Assembly: GCF_030733425.1 (NCBI RefSeq)
Contig: NZ_JASHIZ010000003.1
Location: 186,001 to 250,000, forward strand
Length of the DNA stretch: 64,000 bases
Source: Roseovarius sp. MMSF_3350
GTDB lineage: Bacteria; Pseudomonadota; Alphaproteobacteria; Rhodobacterales; Rhodobacteraceae
Reading direction: 5' to 3'
The position numbers were made by a program, and so were the translations under genes. Numbering within the stretch: position 1 is the stretch's first letter; the number at the start of each line of letters is the position of its first letter. Below the pieces are notes generated by a model. That model was given only the letters and a program-made list of their open reading frames with translations, did no database searches and was not told where the DNA came from. This document shows, piece by piece, positions 9,150 to 19,009 of this stretch.

Positions 9150-9194
9150 GCGCGGATCCCGCCCGCCCGGCGTCCTCTCCCTGCGCCGGACAGC

Positions 9195-9231
9195 AAAAAG
9201 CCCTGCACGTGACCAGCGTGCAGGGCTTTTT
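9195..9231. terminator. Bidirectional intrinsic terminator
   Basis: A perfect 15-bp stem (9195-9209 and 9217-9231) encloses a 7-base loop. It begins with five A and ends with five T, so it can terminate both the DUF1127 gene (plus) and the convergent small membrane-protein gene (minus). Confidence 0.95.
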
Positions 9232-9282
9232 CATTCAGAGAGGTCTTTGGAGGGCTGAGAGGCCTTTGGTCTGAAAGGATAT

Positions 9283-9636
9283 CTATTTCACGAAGGGGCG
9301 CAGGTATTGCGCGATCACGTTGGTGACCTGGTCCCGCTGCATCACGAACGCGCCGGCCTGTTCCACCACCGTGCCGGATCTGAGCGCCTCGACCCGCAGG
9401 TCATAGGTGGTGCCGCCCAGATGCGCCAGGATCATCGCCTTGAACAGAAACGCGCCCAGAACCAGGAACACCAGACCGCGCACCGAAAAGCCCTGTGCGC
9501 GGCGCTTGGGGCGAAAGACGATCAGCCCGTCGCGCGTCACCTTGGCCGAATAGCCGTTGGCGAGGCGGGCGCGGTTGCGGTCGATCTTTTTCAGGCGGGC
9601 ATCAAAGCCCTGATGGGTGTTGGTCGCATTGGTCAT
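9283..9636 (-). CDS. Unknown 117-aa single-pass membrane protein
   Basis: The N-terminus is basic (DARLKKIDRNRARL), and residues 29-48 include FRPKRRAQGFS. One transmembrane helix follows (about 51-72, RGLVFLVLGAFLFKAMILAH), then about 45 periplasmic residues. I know no function. Basic residues before the helix suggest a cytoplasmic N-terminus. It lies between prmA (same strand, upstream) and the bidirectional terminator. Confidence 0.7.
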   Translation of the reverse strand: MTNATNTHQGFDARLKKIDRNRARLANGYSAKVTRDGLIVFRPKRRAQGFSVRGLVFLVLGAFLFKAMILAHLGGTTYDLRVEALRSGTVVEQAGAFVMQRDQVTNVIAQYLRPFVK

Positions 9637-9723
9637 GGCAGCGGTCCTAAATTCTGTTCAACTGATCCCCGGCCCTTATTGAAAAAACTAGGTTTCAAAT
9701 GTGGCAAAAGTGGGGCCTACGCC

Positions 9724-9742
9724 TTAAAAACGCTGTTTTTAA
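9724..9742. terminator. AT-rich hairpin after prmA
   Basis: TTAAAAAC-GCT-GTTTTTAA is a perfect 8-bp inverted repeat 9 bases beyond the prmA stop. It lies in an A/T-rich patch between prmA and the small membrane-protein gene. The stem has little G/C, so it is weak as a terminator and could instead be part of the next gene's promoter. Confidence 0.4.
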
Positions 9743-9750
9743 AAGCCTTT

Positions 9751-10626
9751 TCAAACACTTTTGCAGGTCATTATCGTGGTCCACTCACCAATCTGGTCGC
9801 GGGATATGACACTGTTTCCGCACTGTGAATAAACCTCGACGACCTCATCCGCCTGTTCGTTCAGAATGCCCGACAGGATCACGAATCCCCGGGGCTTCAG
9901 CGCCTGGGTGATTCGCGGCGCCAGCGCGATCAGGGGCGCTTTCAGGATATTCGCGAACACCAGGTCGAACGGCGCGGCCCCGGCGATGCCCGGATGCTCC
10001 AGCCCTTCGGCCTCGAGGCATTTCACCCGGCCCACCAGGTCATTGGCCGCCACGTTGACCTCCGCCACCTCGACCGCCACCGCGTCGATGTCGCTGGCCA
10101 GGATCGTCGCCTCGGGCCAGACCCGCGCCGCCGCCATGGCCAGCACGGCGGTGCCGCAGCCAAGGTCCAGCACGCTCTTCTGCGGGCCTTCCGCGGCGTT
10201 CAGCCGGTCCAGCGCCTTCAGACAGCCCAGCGTCGTGCCGTGATGCCCGGTGCCGAATGCCATCGACGCCTCGATCAACAGCGGCAGCGCATCCTCGGGC
10301 ACCTTGTCGGCATCGTGGCTGCCGTAGACAAAGAACCGCCCCGCCACCACCGGCGTCAGTTCCCGCTTCACCTTGGCGACCCAGTCCGTCTCGGGCAGTT
10401 CGGACACAGTGAAATCCTTCGCCCCGTGCAGCGACGCCAGCAAGGCCAGCCCGGCCGCATCCGGCGCATCCTCGAAATAGCCGCCCACTTCCCACAGGCC
10501 CGAGCCGTCCTCCAGCTCGAACACGCCCACGCCCGTGGGTTCCGGCGTCAGACGTTCCAGCGCCTCACCCAGCGCTTCCGCCTGGGATTTGCCGGGCAGG
10601 GTAGTCAAAGCGGTGAACGTGGGCAT
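9751..10626 (-). CDS. prmA: Ribosomal protein L11 methyltransferase PrmA
   Basis: This 291-aa SAM-dependent methyltransferase has the PrmA family layout. An N-terminal L11-recognition domain (about 1-110) is followed by a Rossmann domain with motif I VLDLGCGTAVLAMAA (about 152-166), ASDIDAVAVEVA and the FANILKAPL motif. It methylates ribosomal protein L11. It starts 19 bases downstream of the MFS gene stop and is probably co-transcribed with it. Confidence 0.95.
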   Translation of the reverse strand: MPTFTALTTLPGKSQAEALGEALERLTPEPTGVGVFELEDGSGLWEVGGYFEDAPDAAGLALLASLHGAKDFTVSELPETDWVAKVKRELTPVVAGRFFVYGSHDADKVPEDALPLLIEASMAFGTGHHGTTLGCLKALDRLNAAEGPQKSVLDLGCGTAVLAMAAARVWPEATILASDIDAVAVEVAEVNVAANDLVGRVKCLEAEGLEHPGIAGAAPFDLVFANILKAPLIALAPRITQALKPRGFVILSGILNEQADEVVEVYSQCGNSVISRDQIGEWTTIMTCKSV

Positions 10627-10645
10627 GCGGCCTCCCTTGGACAGA

Positions 10646-11878
10646 TCACTCCGCCGGGGCGGGCGCCCGGGCGGTCAGGATCGTCTCATACCCCGGTTCG
10701 GGGTGACGGGGAATAAGCATCGCAAGGATAAATGACACGCCCGCCATCGCGGCGGCCATCACGAACACCGCCACCGGCGAGACCAACCACAGATAACCCA
10801 GCGCAGCGGGCAGGAACACGGCGGCGATATGGTTGATGGTGAACGCCACCGCTGCGGTGGGGGCGATATCCCCCGGATCGGCGATCTTCTGGAAATAGGT
10901 CTTCAGCGCCAGCGCCAGCGCGAACAGCAAATGGTCCACCACGTACAGCGCCGCCGCCAGCACCACGCCCCAGCCGAAGAAATACAAGCCGCCATAAAGC
11001 AGGAAGACCAGCGCCAGCCCCGCGTATTCGAACAACAGCGTCGCCCGCTCCCCGAACACGTGCACTGCGCCGCCCATCAAAGGCGCGAACAGCATGTTGG
11101 CCACGAGGTTGATCAGGTAAAGCGCCGTGACCTCGTGCACCTCGAAGCCGAACTTCTCGACCATCATGAAGCCCGCGAAGACGATGAAGATCTGCCGCCG
11201 CGCGCCCGACATGAATTGCAGCGCATAATACAGCCAATAGCGCCGCCGCAGCACCATCTTCTTGATCTGCGGGTTGGGCGCCTCGAACTGCGGAAATGCA
11301 AAGACACAGAAAAGCGCGATCAGAACCGTCGCCCCGCCCGCGATCATGTAGACGGTGTTGTAGCTCAGATCGAGCGTTTCCCACGTCATCACGATCAGCA
11401 CATAGGCCACCAGCGTCGTGCCCGACCCGGCCGCCAGCAGCCAGCCCAGCATCTGCGGCGCGCGCTCCTTCTTCAGCCATTGCAACTGCAACGACTGGTT
11501 TACCGTCTCGAAATAGTGGAACCCGATCGAACTCAGCATCGTGATCGTCAGGATCCCGCCCAAGGACGGGAACCAGGCCGTCATCGCGGTGGCCACACCC
11601 AGCAGGATCAGCGACACCAGCGCCAGCGTCTGCTCGCGCATGAAAATGATGATCGCGATTACCCCGATGGCCAGGAAGCCGGGAATTTCCCGCACTGTAT
11701 GCAGCCAGCCGATGTCGGACCCGTCGAATCCCGCCGCCTCAATGACGAAGTTATTCAGCAGCGCCGACCACGTCGCAAAGGCCAGCGGCATCGCCGCCGC
11801 CATCAGGAACAAGAGCGCCACGGGCCGCTGCCAGATCGGCAACTCGCGCGCCAGTTCAAGGGGATATGTTCTCGCCAT
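10646..11878 (-). CDS. MFS-type transporter, substrate unknown
   Basis: This 410-aa integral membrane protein has about 12 hydrophobic helices in two halves separated by a charged loop (about 205-215, QIKKMVLRRRYW), as in the major facilitator superfamily. No substrate-specific motif is visible. The C-terminal tail (RHPEPGYETILTARAPAPAE) is cytoplasmic. It is encoded just upstream of prmA on the same strand and divergent from the glycosyltransferase at 12074. Confidence 0.8.
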   Translation of the reverse strand: MARTYPLELARELPIWQRPVALLFLMAAAMPLAFATWSALLNNFVIEAAGFDGSDIGWLHTVREIPGFLAIGVIAIIIFMREQTLALVSLILLGVATAMTAWFPSLGGILTITMLSSIGFHYFETVNQSLQLQWLKKERAPQMLGWLLAAGSGTTLVAYVLIVMTWETLDLSYNTVYMIAGGATVLIALFCVFAFPQFEAPNPQIKKMVLRRRYWLYYALQFMSGARRQIFIVFAGFMMVEKFGFEVHEVTALYLINLVANMLFAPLMGGAVHVFGERATLLFEYAGLALVFLLYGGLYFFGWGVVLAAALYVVDHLLFALALALKTYFQKIADPGDIAPTAAVAFTINHIAAVFLPAALGYLWLVSPVAVFVMAAAMAGVSFILAMLIPRHPEPGYETILTARAPAPAE

Positions 11879-12073
11879 GAAAATGCTTTACGCTCAAGCT
11901 CCGGCTTTGACCATGCTTCTCGGCGCAAGGCGAATGTGCAAAAATACGCGGCACCGGCCGCGCGCTTTTCTCCATACGGGTCGTCGCGATGATCACCGAA
12001 CTGCTTGTGGACCAGCGCCGCCCCGGCGCATTTATGGCAAAGCTCCGCCGTCTGGTCACCTCACCGCCTCTCG

Positions 12074-12772
12074 ATGTACGCGATTTCCCTCTCTTCCATC
12101 CCGCCGCGCTTCTCCCGGCTCGGCCCAGTGCTGGCGTCACTGCTGGCGCAGCGTCCCGCCCCGGCGCAGGTCATCCTTACCCTGCCCACGCAGTACAACC
12201 GCTTTCCCGGCCCCGTCACGCCACCGCCTTTGCCGGACGGCGTCACCCTGTTGCGCAGCGATACCGACTTCGGCCCCGCCACCAAGGCCCTGCCCGCCGC
12301 CCGTGCCCTTGCCGACACGGATCTGCGTCTGATCTATTGCGATGACGACTGGCTTTACGCGCCCGATTGGGCCGCGCAGCTGCTGACCAAAGGCGAAGAG
12401 GCCACCACCGGCCAGTCCTGGGACATCGCCCGCCTTGGCCGCGTGGGCACCGGCACCGACATCGCCCAGGGGTTTGCGGGCGTCTGCATCCGCCCCGCCT
12501 GGCTGGCCGCGCCCGACATGGACCCGCCGTCCGAGGCGCGCCCCGTCGATGACATCTGGCTTTCGGGGCAGCTGGCGCGGCAGGGTATCCCCGTGCGCGC
12601 CCGCCCCAAGGCCCGCCAGCACATGCGCTCGGCCTATGACGATGCCCACGCCCTCCAGGATACCACCGCCCGCGACACCGCGAACCGCGCCGCTGCGGCA
12701 CGGCTTCATGCCCTCTATGGCATCTGGCCCGAGCGCCCCTCGCCCAGCACCGCCCGTGCCGCCCGCTCGTAG
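12074..12772 (+). CDS. Small glycosyltransferase-like protein (GT-A type)
   Basis: The product is 232 aa from MYAISLSSIPPRFSRL. It has a nucleotide-sugar-transferase feel: an N-terminal beta-alpha unit, then LIYCDDDWLYAPDW (a DxD-type motif), a central FAGVCIRP and a helical C-terminus. It is probably a cytoplasmic GT-A glycosyltransferase acting on a surface glycan. A longer frame (from 12005) lacks family support. Its last 58 bases overlap the 3' end of the convergent GT10-like gene. Confidence 0.65.
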   Translation: MYAISLSSIPPRFSRLGPVLASLLAQRPAPAQVILTLPTQYNRFPGPVTPPPLPDGVTLLRSDTDFGPATKALPAARALADTDLRLIYCDDDWLYAPDWAAQLLTKGEEATTGQSWDIARLGRVGTGTDIAQGFAGVCIRPAWLAAPDMDPPSEARPVDDIWLSGQLARQGIPVRARPKARQHMRSAYDDAHALQDTTARDTANRAAAARLHALYGIWPERPSPSTARAARS

Positions 12773-13605
12773 AACTCGGCATAGACTTCCGCCTGCGGGA
12801 TCGCCGCCTCCAGCTTGGGCAACAGCGCGGCATACCGCGCCTCCGACAGGTCCGTCAGGGCAGCCTTCATGTCGTCCTCGCTCTCGCAGACGATCAACCC
12901 GGCCGGGTCGATGAACTCCGCGATGTTGGGACACCCCCAATAGATCGGCACGCATTTGCACAGCACCGCGTCGATCAACTTTTCGGTGAAGTAGTTCATC
13001 TCCCGCACGTTCTCGATCACCAGCGAAAACCGGTAGGGCGCCAGCCCGTCCGCCTTGTGCTCGAAGGGCTGGTACCCGCCGCCCATCACGTCCACGTCCA
13101 GCCCCTCGGCGCGCGCGAAATCCGCCACCCTGTGGCGCAGCGCGTGCCCCTCCTGCGACCGCTTGGCCGAGGCGATCAGGCTGCACGCCCTGGTCTTTGT
13201 CAGGTCCAATGCCGTCCAGTCCCCGACCCACGTACATCCCAGCGGAAACAGCACACCGTTGGGTATCGCCGCCAGCAGGTCGGCATTGGAACACAGCACC
13301 TTGTGAAACCGCGCATACTGCCGCCGCAGCTTTTGCATGTGATCGCCGTGAATGGCCTCGGGCTCCAGCACCATCACCGAAACCTTGGCCGGCGTACCCA
13401 GCCATGGCCGCCGGTACAGCAGGCTCGACGTGTAGACCACCAGGTGATCGTCGGGTCTCAGGTCGCGCAGGGTCTTCTCCGCCCCCGTCAACCGGTCCGG
13501 CCGCCCCCTGGGCCAGGCCAGTGCGTCCAGTTTCACCCGCCCCGGCCGCAGGCCCGGCCGGACATCGTAAGGCATGATCGCGATGGCATCGAAATTGTCG
13601 TTCAT
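12715..13605 (-). CDS. Glycosyltransferase family 10 (fucosyltransferase-like)
   Basis: The product is 296 aa from MNDNFDAIAIMPYD. The C-terminal half has the family 10 core: YRFSLVIENVREMNYFTEKL, then IDAVLCKCVPIYWGCPNIAEF (read in two pieces, about residues 197-238), matching the GDP-fucose-binding region of bacterial alpha-1,3-fucosyltransferases. The N-terminal half (about 1-140) is acceptor-side and variable. It probably decorates LPS or capsule. The gene is convergent with, and overlaps, the GT-A gene. A longer start (13674) adds 23 Arg/Gly-rich residues and is less likely. Confidence 0.78.
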   Translation of the reverse strand: MNDNFDAIAIMPYDVRPGLRPGRVKLDALAWPRGRPDRLTGAEKTLRDLRPDDHLVVYTSSLLYRRPWLGTPAKVSVMVLEPEAIHGDHMQKLRRQYARFHKVLCSNADLLAAIPNGVLFPLGCTWVGDWTALDLTKTRACSLIASAKRSQEGHALRHRVADFARAEGLDVDVMGGGYQPFEHKADGLAPYRFSLVIENVREMNYFTEKLIDAVLCKCVPIYWGCPNIAEFIDPAGLIVCESEDDMKAALTDLSEARYAALLPKLEAAIPQAEVYAEFYERAARAVLGEGRSGQMP

Positions 13606-13740
13606 GGCCGCCCTGATACGGCCAAACCCGGGCCCGCGCAATCGCCCCGGCACACCGCGCCCCGCCATTGACATCCCCGCTCAGGATGCCAGCTTAAGAG
13701 GTACCCGGAACAGGACGGGTTCCGCCGGAAGGACATGGCA

Positions 13741-14232
13741 ATGACAAATGCGCGCGAGGCCTTCATCGGGGCCATGCGACAGGTGGCCGCCACGGTCACG
13801 GTCGTGACCACCGACGGCCCCGCCGGTCGCGCGGGGGCGACGGTCAGCGCGTTCACGTCGCTGTCCGCCGACCCGCCATCGTTGCTGGTGTGCCTCAAGG
13901 CCGACAGCACCATCGCGCGCGCGGTCTCGGCCAACGGCGTCTTCTGCGTCAACATCCTGCCCGAGGATGCCGACGACCTCGCCCGTCGCTTCGCCGGCCT
14001 GCTCGACGCCGATCACCCCGACAGGTTCGAGGGGATCGAGGTGTTCGACACCGAATTCGGCCCCCTCCTGCCCCGCGCAACCGCCTTTTCCTGCACGCTC
14101 ACGCACCGGCACGTGCATGGCAGTCACGCCATCTGCATCGGTGACGTCACCGGCATTTCCGACGCCGGGGAAAAGCCGCTCACCTACATGAGCGGTAGCT
14201 TTCATATCGTGCGCCCCAAGGCCCGCGTCTGA
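13741..14232 (+). CDS. Flavin reductase family protein
   Basis: This 163-aa FMN-binding split-barrel protein has the family hallmarks: VAATVTVVTTDG, GATVSAFTSLSADPPSLLVCL, and the C-terminal GDVTGI and PLTYMSGSF. Such proteins reduce flavin with NAD(P)H for a two-component monooxygenase or related enzyme; no partner oxygenase is adjacent. GGAAGG at 13727-13732 favours the ATG at 13741 over the one at 13735. Confidence 0.9.
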   Translation: MTNAREAFIGAMRQVAATVTVVTTDGPAGRAGATVSAFTSLSADPPSLLVCLKADSTIARAVSANGVFCVNILPEDADDLARRFAGLLDADHPDRFEGIEVFDTEFGPLLPRATAFSCTLTHRHVHGSHAICIGDVTGISDAGEKPLTYMSGSFHIVRPKARV

Positions 14233-14380
14233 CGCCACGGAGGTCCGGTCCGTCCGCCGCCTCACCACAACCTGCACGAGAAATACCCCGCTTTTGGCAC
14301 CGTCTTGCTGCGCAGAAGCCGCATTCTGGCCCGGATTCATTTTTAACGCTTTCTCAACAACAGCGAGAAGGAACCAGGAA

Positions 14381-15073
14381 ATGGCCTATCTTGAGGCAAA
14401 CAGAAAAGCAGGCTGCCACACCGTCGACATGCAAGCCACCGCCCGAGGTCTGGTGGCCGGGGAGCGGTCCGAGCGGTTCCGGCTCGAGGCACTGACAGAG
14501 ATGGTGCTGCGCATCGCGGGCACCCTCATGGTCATGGGCTCGATCATCATGTGGTTCTTTCTGCCGGTCGACCCCGATACCGGGCGGCTCGAATCCTTCG
14601 GCCTGGCCGCGTCGGTCATCGCCGCCAGCGGGCTTTGCGTCTTCGCCTATGGCACGCGCGGCTTTCGCCGCCGCATGACGCTGGATGTCGACGCCGGCAC
14701 CCTGACGCTGACCAAGATCAACATGCTCGGCCACGCCCGCGTCCGCCGCGAGATCACCCTCGGCACGGTCGAAAGCGTGTACCTGCGCAGACCAGCCCAA
14801 CCGGGCGGAATGGCCACCCTGTTGGTGCGCGTGGCGGGCAAGGACGCCCCGGCCATCGCCCTGTCGGGCGACCGGCACGAGGTCGAGGAGGTGCATTCGG
14901 CGCTTTGCGCGGTGCTCAACAACGACACCGCGCCCGCCGGCCAGGAACCGGTGCTGCGCGTGACCACCCCCCGCCCCAGGCCGAGCCTTTTCACCGCGTA
15001 TCCCCGGCGCATCACTTCGCGACCGGTGGGTAAAAACCCGCACCTTCCCGGTATGCCCACCCCGCGGCCCTGA
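14381..15073 (+). CDS. Unknown 230-aa protein with two membrane helices
   Basis: The start MAYLEANRKAGCHTV is supported by GAAGGAACCAGGA just before it. Two transmembrane helices (about 46-64, MVLRIAGTLMVMGSIIMWFF, and about 75-92) are followed by a soluble domain of beta-strands (MTLDVDAGTLTLTKIN...). This resembles the PH-like domains that follow two-helix hairpins, and a Pro/Arg-rich tail completes the protein. No enzymatic motif is seen. The tail may be disordered. Confidence 0.65.
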   Translation: MAYLEANRKAGCHTVDMQATARGLVAGERSERFRLEALTEMVLRIAGTLMVMGSIIMWFFLPVDPDTGRLESFGLAASVIAASGLCVFAYGTRGFRRRMTLDVDAGTLTLTKINMLGHARVRREITLGTVESVYLRRPAQPGGMATLLVRVAGKDAPAIALSGDRHEVEEVHSALCAVLNNDTAPAGQEPVLRVTTPRPRPSLFTAYPRRITSRPVGKNPHLPGMPTPRP

Positions 15074-15090
15074 CCGCCTCCCGAAAGAAC

Positions 15091-15114
15091 AAAAAAAGGC
15101 CGCCCCACCGGGAC
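15091..15114 (-). repeat. Half of a duplicated terminator (left copy of a 17-bp direct repeat)
   Basis: GGCCGCCCCACCGGGAC at 15098-15114 is identical to 16674-16690 inside the groEL terminator. Here one stem arm is missing, but an eight-base T-tract (minus strand, 15091-15097) remains after it. It may act as a weak terminator for the acyltransferase gene through a short GTCCC/GGGGC stem. Confidence 0.55.
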
Positions 15115-15189
15115 AAGATCCTTGCCAGATGTGTTGAAGCGCCACGCACGAGACTGCGTGCAGCACGTTGCCAGACAAGCCACGAATTT

Positions 15190-16308
15190 CTAACGTGCGG
15201 CGCGGAACCCGACCAGGCGAGCCTTGATCGACGTGCGCAAAAGGCGCTCCGGTCCGACCATGACGGCCCAAGCCAACCCGAACACGATGACGGACGCAAT
15301 CAACAAAAGCAAAAGGTCCTGACGAACGTACTCTCTCAGGGTTGGGATCAGATGCATCCCGATCACGAAGTGACCGAGATAGATAGGGTAGGACAAGTTG
15401 CCGAGGTTCCGCAGAAGTGACGGCGAGCCGGCTTTCCGCACGGTGCGGTTGTGCCGCAGGCTGAACACGAAGAAAGCGAGCAGTCCGCCCCAGACAGTCA
15501 CCGGCGCAAACGGATTATGCCCTTCCGCTTGAAGGACGATTTGGAGCACCGCTGCTCCGACGTAGAGCGACAACAGGGAGCTTCGCAGGGTGTTGTACCC
15601 GTCCTTTTCGCTTCTCCACAGAAGCATGCCAATTGCAAAGAAAACGCCATGGCGAAGCAGGATGACACTGAAAAAGTACCTATCCAGCAGGCTCTGTAGC
15701 CTTTCCGGATTGCCCGTGGGCTCCATCAGGGTAACAATGCCCGAGACAAGCAAGAAGGACGTGCTGACAAGGCCAAGGGCAATCGCACAAGCTTGGAAAA
15801 TGTCGAGGTTGGGCCTTCGTGACCGGACAGCAAGAAGCAAGGCGATCAGGGAGTAGAAAACGGCTTCTACGACAAGTGTCCAGATAACCCCGTCGATATA
15901 GGGACCGATCGGAAACAGGATGACCGACCTGAAAAAAGAGTCGAGCAGGAGCGATAGCGGCTCGCCTGCCAAATACCTCACCGCGAAGGCAATGATCGTG
16001 TAGATCCAGAGCGCTGGAAGAATTCGGACCGCACGGCGTTTCAGGAATTCGCCTGGTGCGGACCGGTCAGCGCTGGCGACGATGACAAACCCGGAGATGA
16101 CAAAGAAGACTTGAACGCCGACCCACCCGTGGCCGGTGAATTGATCCATCCATGGCCAAGGGCGGGCTTGTTGCGCCGCAGGAAAGGCCGGTTGGGAGTC
16201 ACTGAACAACCCGAAATGGAAATAGACTACAAGAACGGCCGCGATGAACCTTATGATATCGAGACCGTAGAGATGCCTGTCGAGGCCAGCGTTCAGGTTG
16301 CCGCTCAT
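15190..16308 (-). CDS. Membrane acyltransferase (OafA/YrhL, acyltransferase-3 family)
   Basis: This 372-aa protein has about ten hydrophobic helices. Family signatures are LYGLDIIRFIAAVLVVYFHFG at the N-terminus (split; contains R and H), GWVGVQVFFVISGFVIV, and FLKRRAVRILPALWIY. It transfers acetyl or other acyl groups to surface polysaccharides such as O-antigen or exopolysaccharide. GC content is visibly lower than that of its neighbours (more AAG, GAA, TTG codons). It is flanked by a 17-bp direct repeat derived from the groEL terminator, which suggests acquisition by transfer. Confidence 0.9.
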   Translation of the reverse strand: MSGNLNAGLDRHLYGLDIIRFIAAVLVVYFHFGLFSDSQPAFPAAQQARPWPWMDQFTGHGWVGVQVFFVISGFVIVASADRSAPGEFLKRRAVRILPALWIYTIIAFAVRYLAGEPLSLLLDSFFRSVILFPIGPYIDGVIWTLVVEAVFYSLIALLLAVRSRRPNLDIFQACAIALGLVSTSFLLVSGIVTLMEPTGNPERLQSLLDRYFFSVILLRHGVFFAIGMLLWRSEKDGYNTLRSSLLSLYVGAAVLQIVLQAEGHNPFAPVTVWGGLLAFFVFSLRHNRTVRKAGSPSLLRNLGNLSYPIYLGHFVIGMHLIPTLREYVRQDLLLLLIASVIVFGLAWAVMVGPERLLRTSIKARLVGFRAAR

Positions 16309-16670
16309 AATGATCTACTACGCAACCGACGCGGCGTTACTGGCTCAGACATCAATAAACCCTTACTCAAAAACACGATGCTAGTGTGGCTCGTACATAT
16401 TGCAAAAGTCAATTCACGCGCCGCGCCAGGAATTCGTCGAGCTCGAGAAAACAATGATCGTCTTGGCGAAAGCCTGGCGCACTGGCAGAGGAGGACAACA
16501 AAAACTGTGCAAAATCTTGAATGGTTCACATCTCCGCGCCGAGAACGGTCGTTCGCGCTCCCGCAATCGGAGGTGAGAATTTCCGTGAGTGGCGCTCCGA
16601 AAGGGCTCCAAGCGGACGAGCGCCCTTTTGGCGATCGCGACCGCCCCGACCGCGATCAACACACACGCAA
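16309..16670. other. Non-coding low-GC tract upstream of the acyltransferase
   Basis: No convincing gene lies in these 360 bases. The part nearest the acyltransferase (16309-16560) is A/T-richer than the surroundings, like that gene, and probably holds its promoter. An inverted repeat GATCGCG/CGCGATC (16633-16639 and 16651-16657) and a weaker AAAGGGC/GCCCTTT pair (about 16607-16627) lie near the groEL end. An antisense-oriented frame (16305-16529, minus) has no features of a real protein. Confidence 0.5.
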
Positions 16671-16697
16671 GAGGGCCGCCCCACCGGGACGGCCCTC
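16671..16697 (-). terminator. groESL terminator hairpin
   Basis: GAGGGCCG (16671-16678) pairs with CGGCCCTC (16690-16697), with CCC/GGG extending the stem inside. On the minus strand the hairpin is followed by TTGCGTGTGTGTTG, moderately T-rich. It lies 83 bases past the groEL stop. It contains the right copy of the 17-bp repeat shared with 15098-15114. Confidence 0.7.
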
Positions 16698-16779
16698 TGC
16701 CGTATTCTTGCGGCACCCGCCGGACATCTGAGCTGTGTCAAACGCCCGCCGGGCAACGGTTTTCGCGGATGCGAAAACC

Positions 16780-18423
<1,644 letters not shown>

Positions 18424-18477
18424 TTAAGTCGCTCCTGATGTATTTGGATTTTCAGATGTGGAGATGATCCGGGGCGT

Positions 18478-18789
18478 TCAGGCCGCTTTCGCCGCCTTCT
18501 TGTCCGTCATCACACCCAGGATGTCGCTTTCCTTCATGATCAGCAGCTCTTCGCCGTCGATCGTGATTTCCGTGCCCGACCATTTGCCGAACAGGATGCG
18601 ATCCCCGACCGAGACGGCCATCTCGATCAGCTCGCCGCTATCCTTGCGGGCGCCATCGCCAACAGCAACGACTTCACCTTCGCTGGGTTTTTCCTTGGCA
18701 CTGTCGGGGATAATCAGCCCACCAGCGGTTTTTTCTTCGCTCTCAACGCGGCGTACAAGCACGCGGTCATGCAGCGGTTTGAATGCCAT
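18478..18789 (-). CDS. groS: Co-chaperonin GroES (Hsp10)
   Basis: The product is 103 aa, starting [16 protein letters not shown]. The mobile loop region is [18 protein letters not shown] and the C-terminal half contains [21 protein letters not shown]. It is the heptameric lid of GroEL. Usual members are about 95 aa; the extra residues form an Ala/Lys tail (DKKAAKAA). It is the first gene of the operon, behind the CIRCE element. Confidence 0.99.
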   Translation of the reverse strand: MAFKPLHDRVLVRRVESEEKTAGGLIIPDSAKEKPSEGEVVAVGDGARKDSGELIEMAVSVGDRILFGKWSGTEITIDGEELLIMKESDILGVMTDKKAAKAA

Positions 18790-18841
18790 AGCTTTTGCTC
18801 CTTGGCTATCAAGTTTCCCTCATGCCCCCCTGCGGGGACCG

Positions 18842-18868
18842 TTATCACTCACCGTAGTCGAGTGCTAA
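18842..18868 (-). promoter_or_regulatory. CIRCE operator of groESL (HrcA site)
   Basis: On the minus strand it reads TTAGCACTC, nine bases, then GAGTGATAA. This is the HrcA-binding inverted repeat with one deviation (A for C) in the downstream arm. It sits just downstream of the predicted -10, where HrcA would block transcription until heat shock. No hrcA gene is in the window. Confidence 0.9.
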
Positions 18869-18875
18869 CGGCGCA

Positions 18876-18904
18876 TAGCTAAGGACCGATCACGAAGCTG
18901 TCAA
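18876..18904 (-). promoter_or_regulatory. groESL promoter
   Basis: On the minus strand a perfect TTGACA (18899-18904), a 17-base spacer and TAGCTA (18876-18881) lie immediately upstream of CIRCE. The -35 is consensus and the -10 is poor, which fits a promoter restrained by HrcA. The start site would fall near 18869. Confidence 0.65.
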
Positions 18905-19009
18905 CATACCTTCGGCAAAAATTTCGCGGGCCGGAACGGGCAGTTTGTTGCGCCCGGCGCCGCACCCCTCTACATCTTGTTTCACAGCCTGAAAACGAGG
19001 GGTCGAAGG

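Noticed and set aside
16305..16529. 74-codon minus-strand frame upstream of the acyltransferase
   Set aside because: No domain, no ribosome binding site and odd composition; the region is better read as promoter and spacer.
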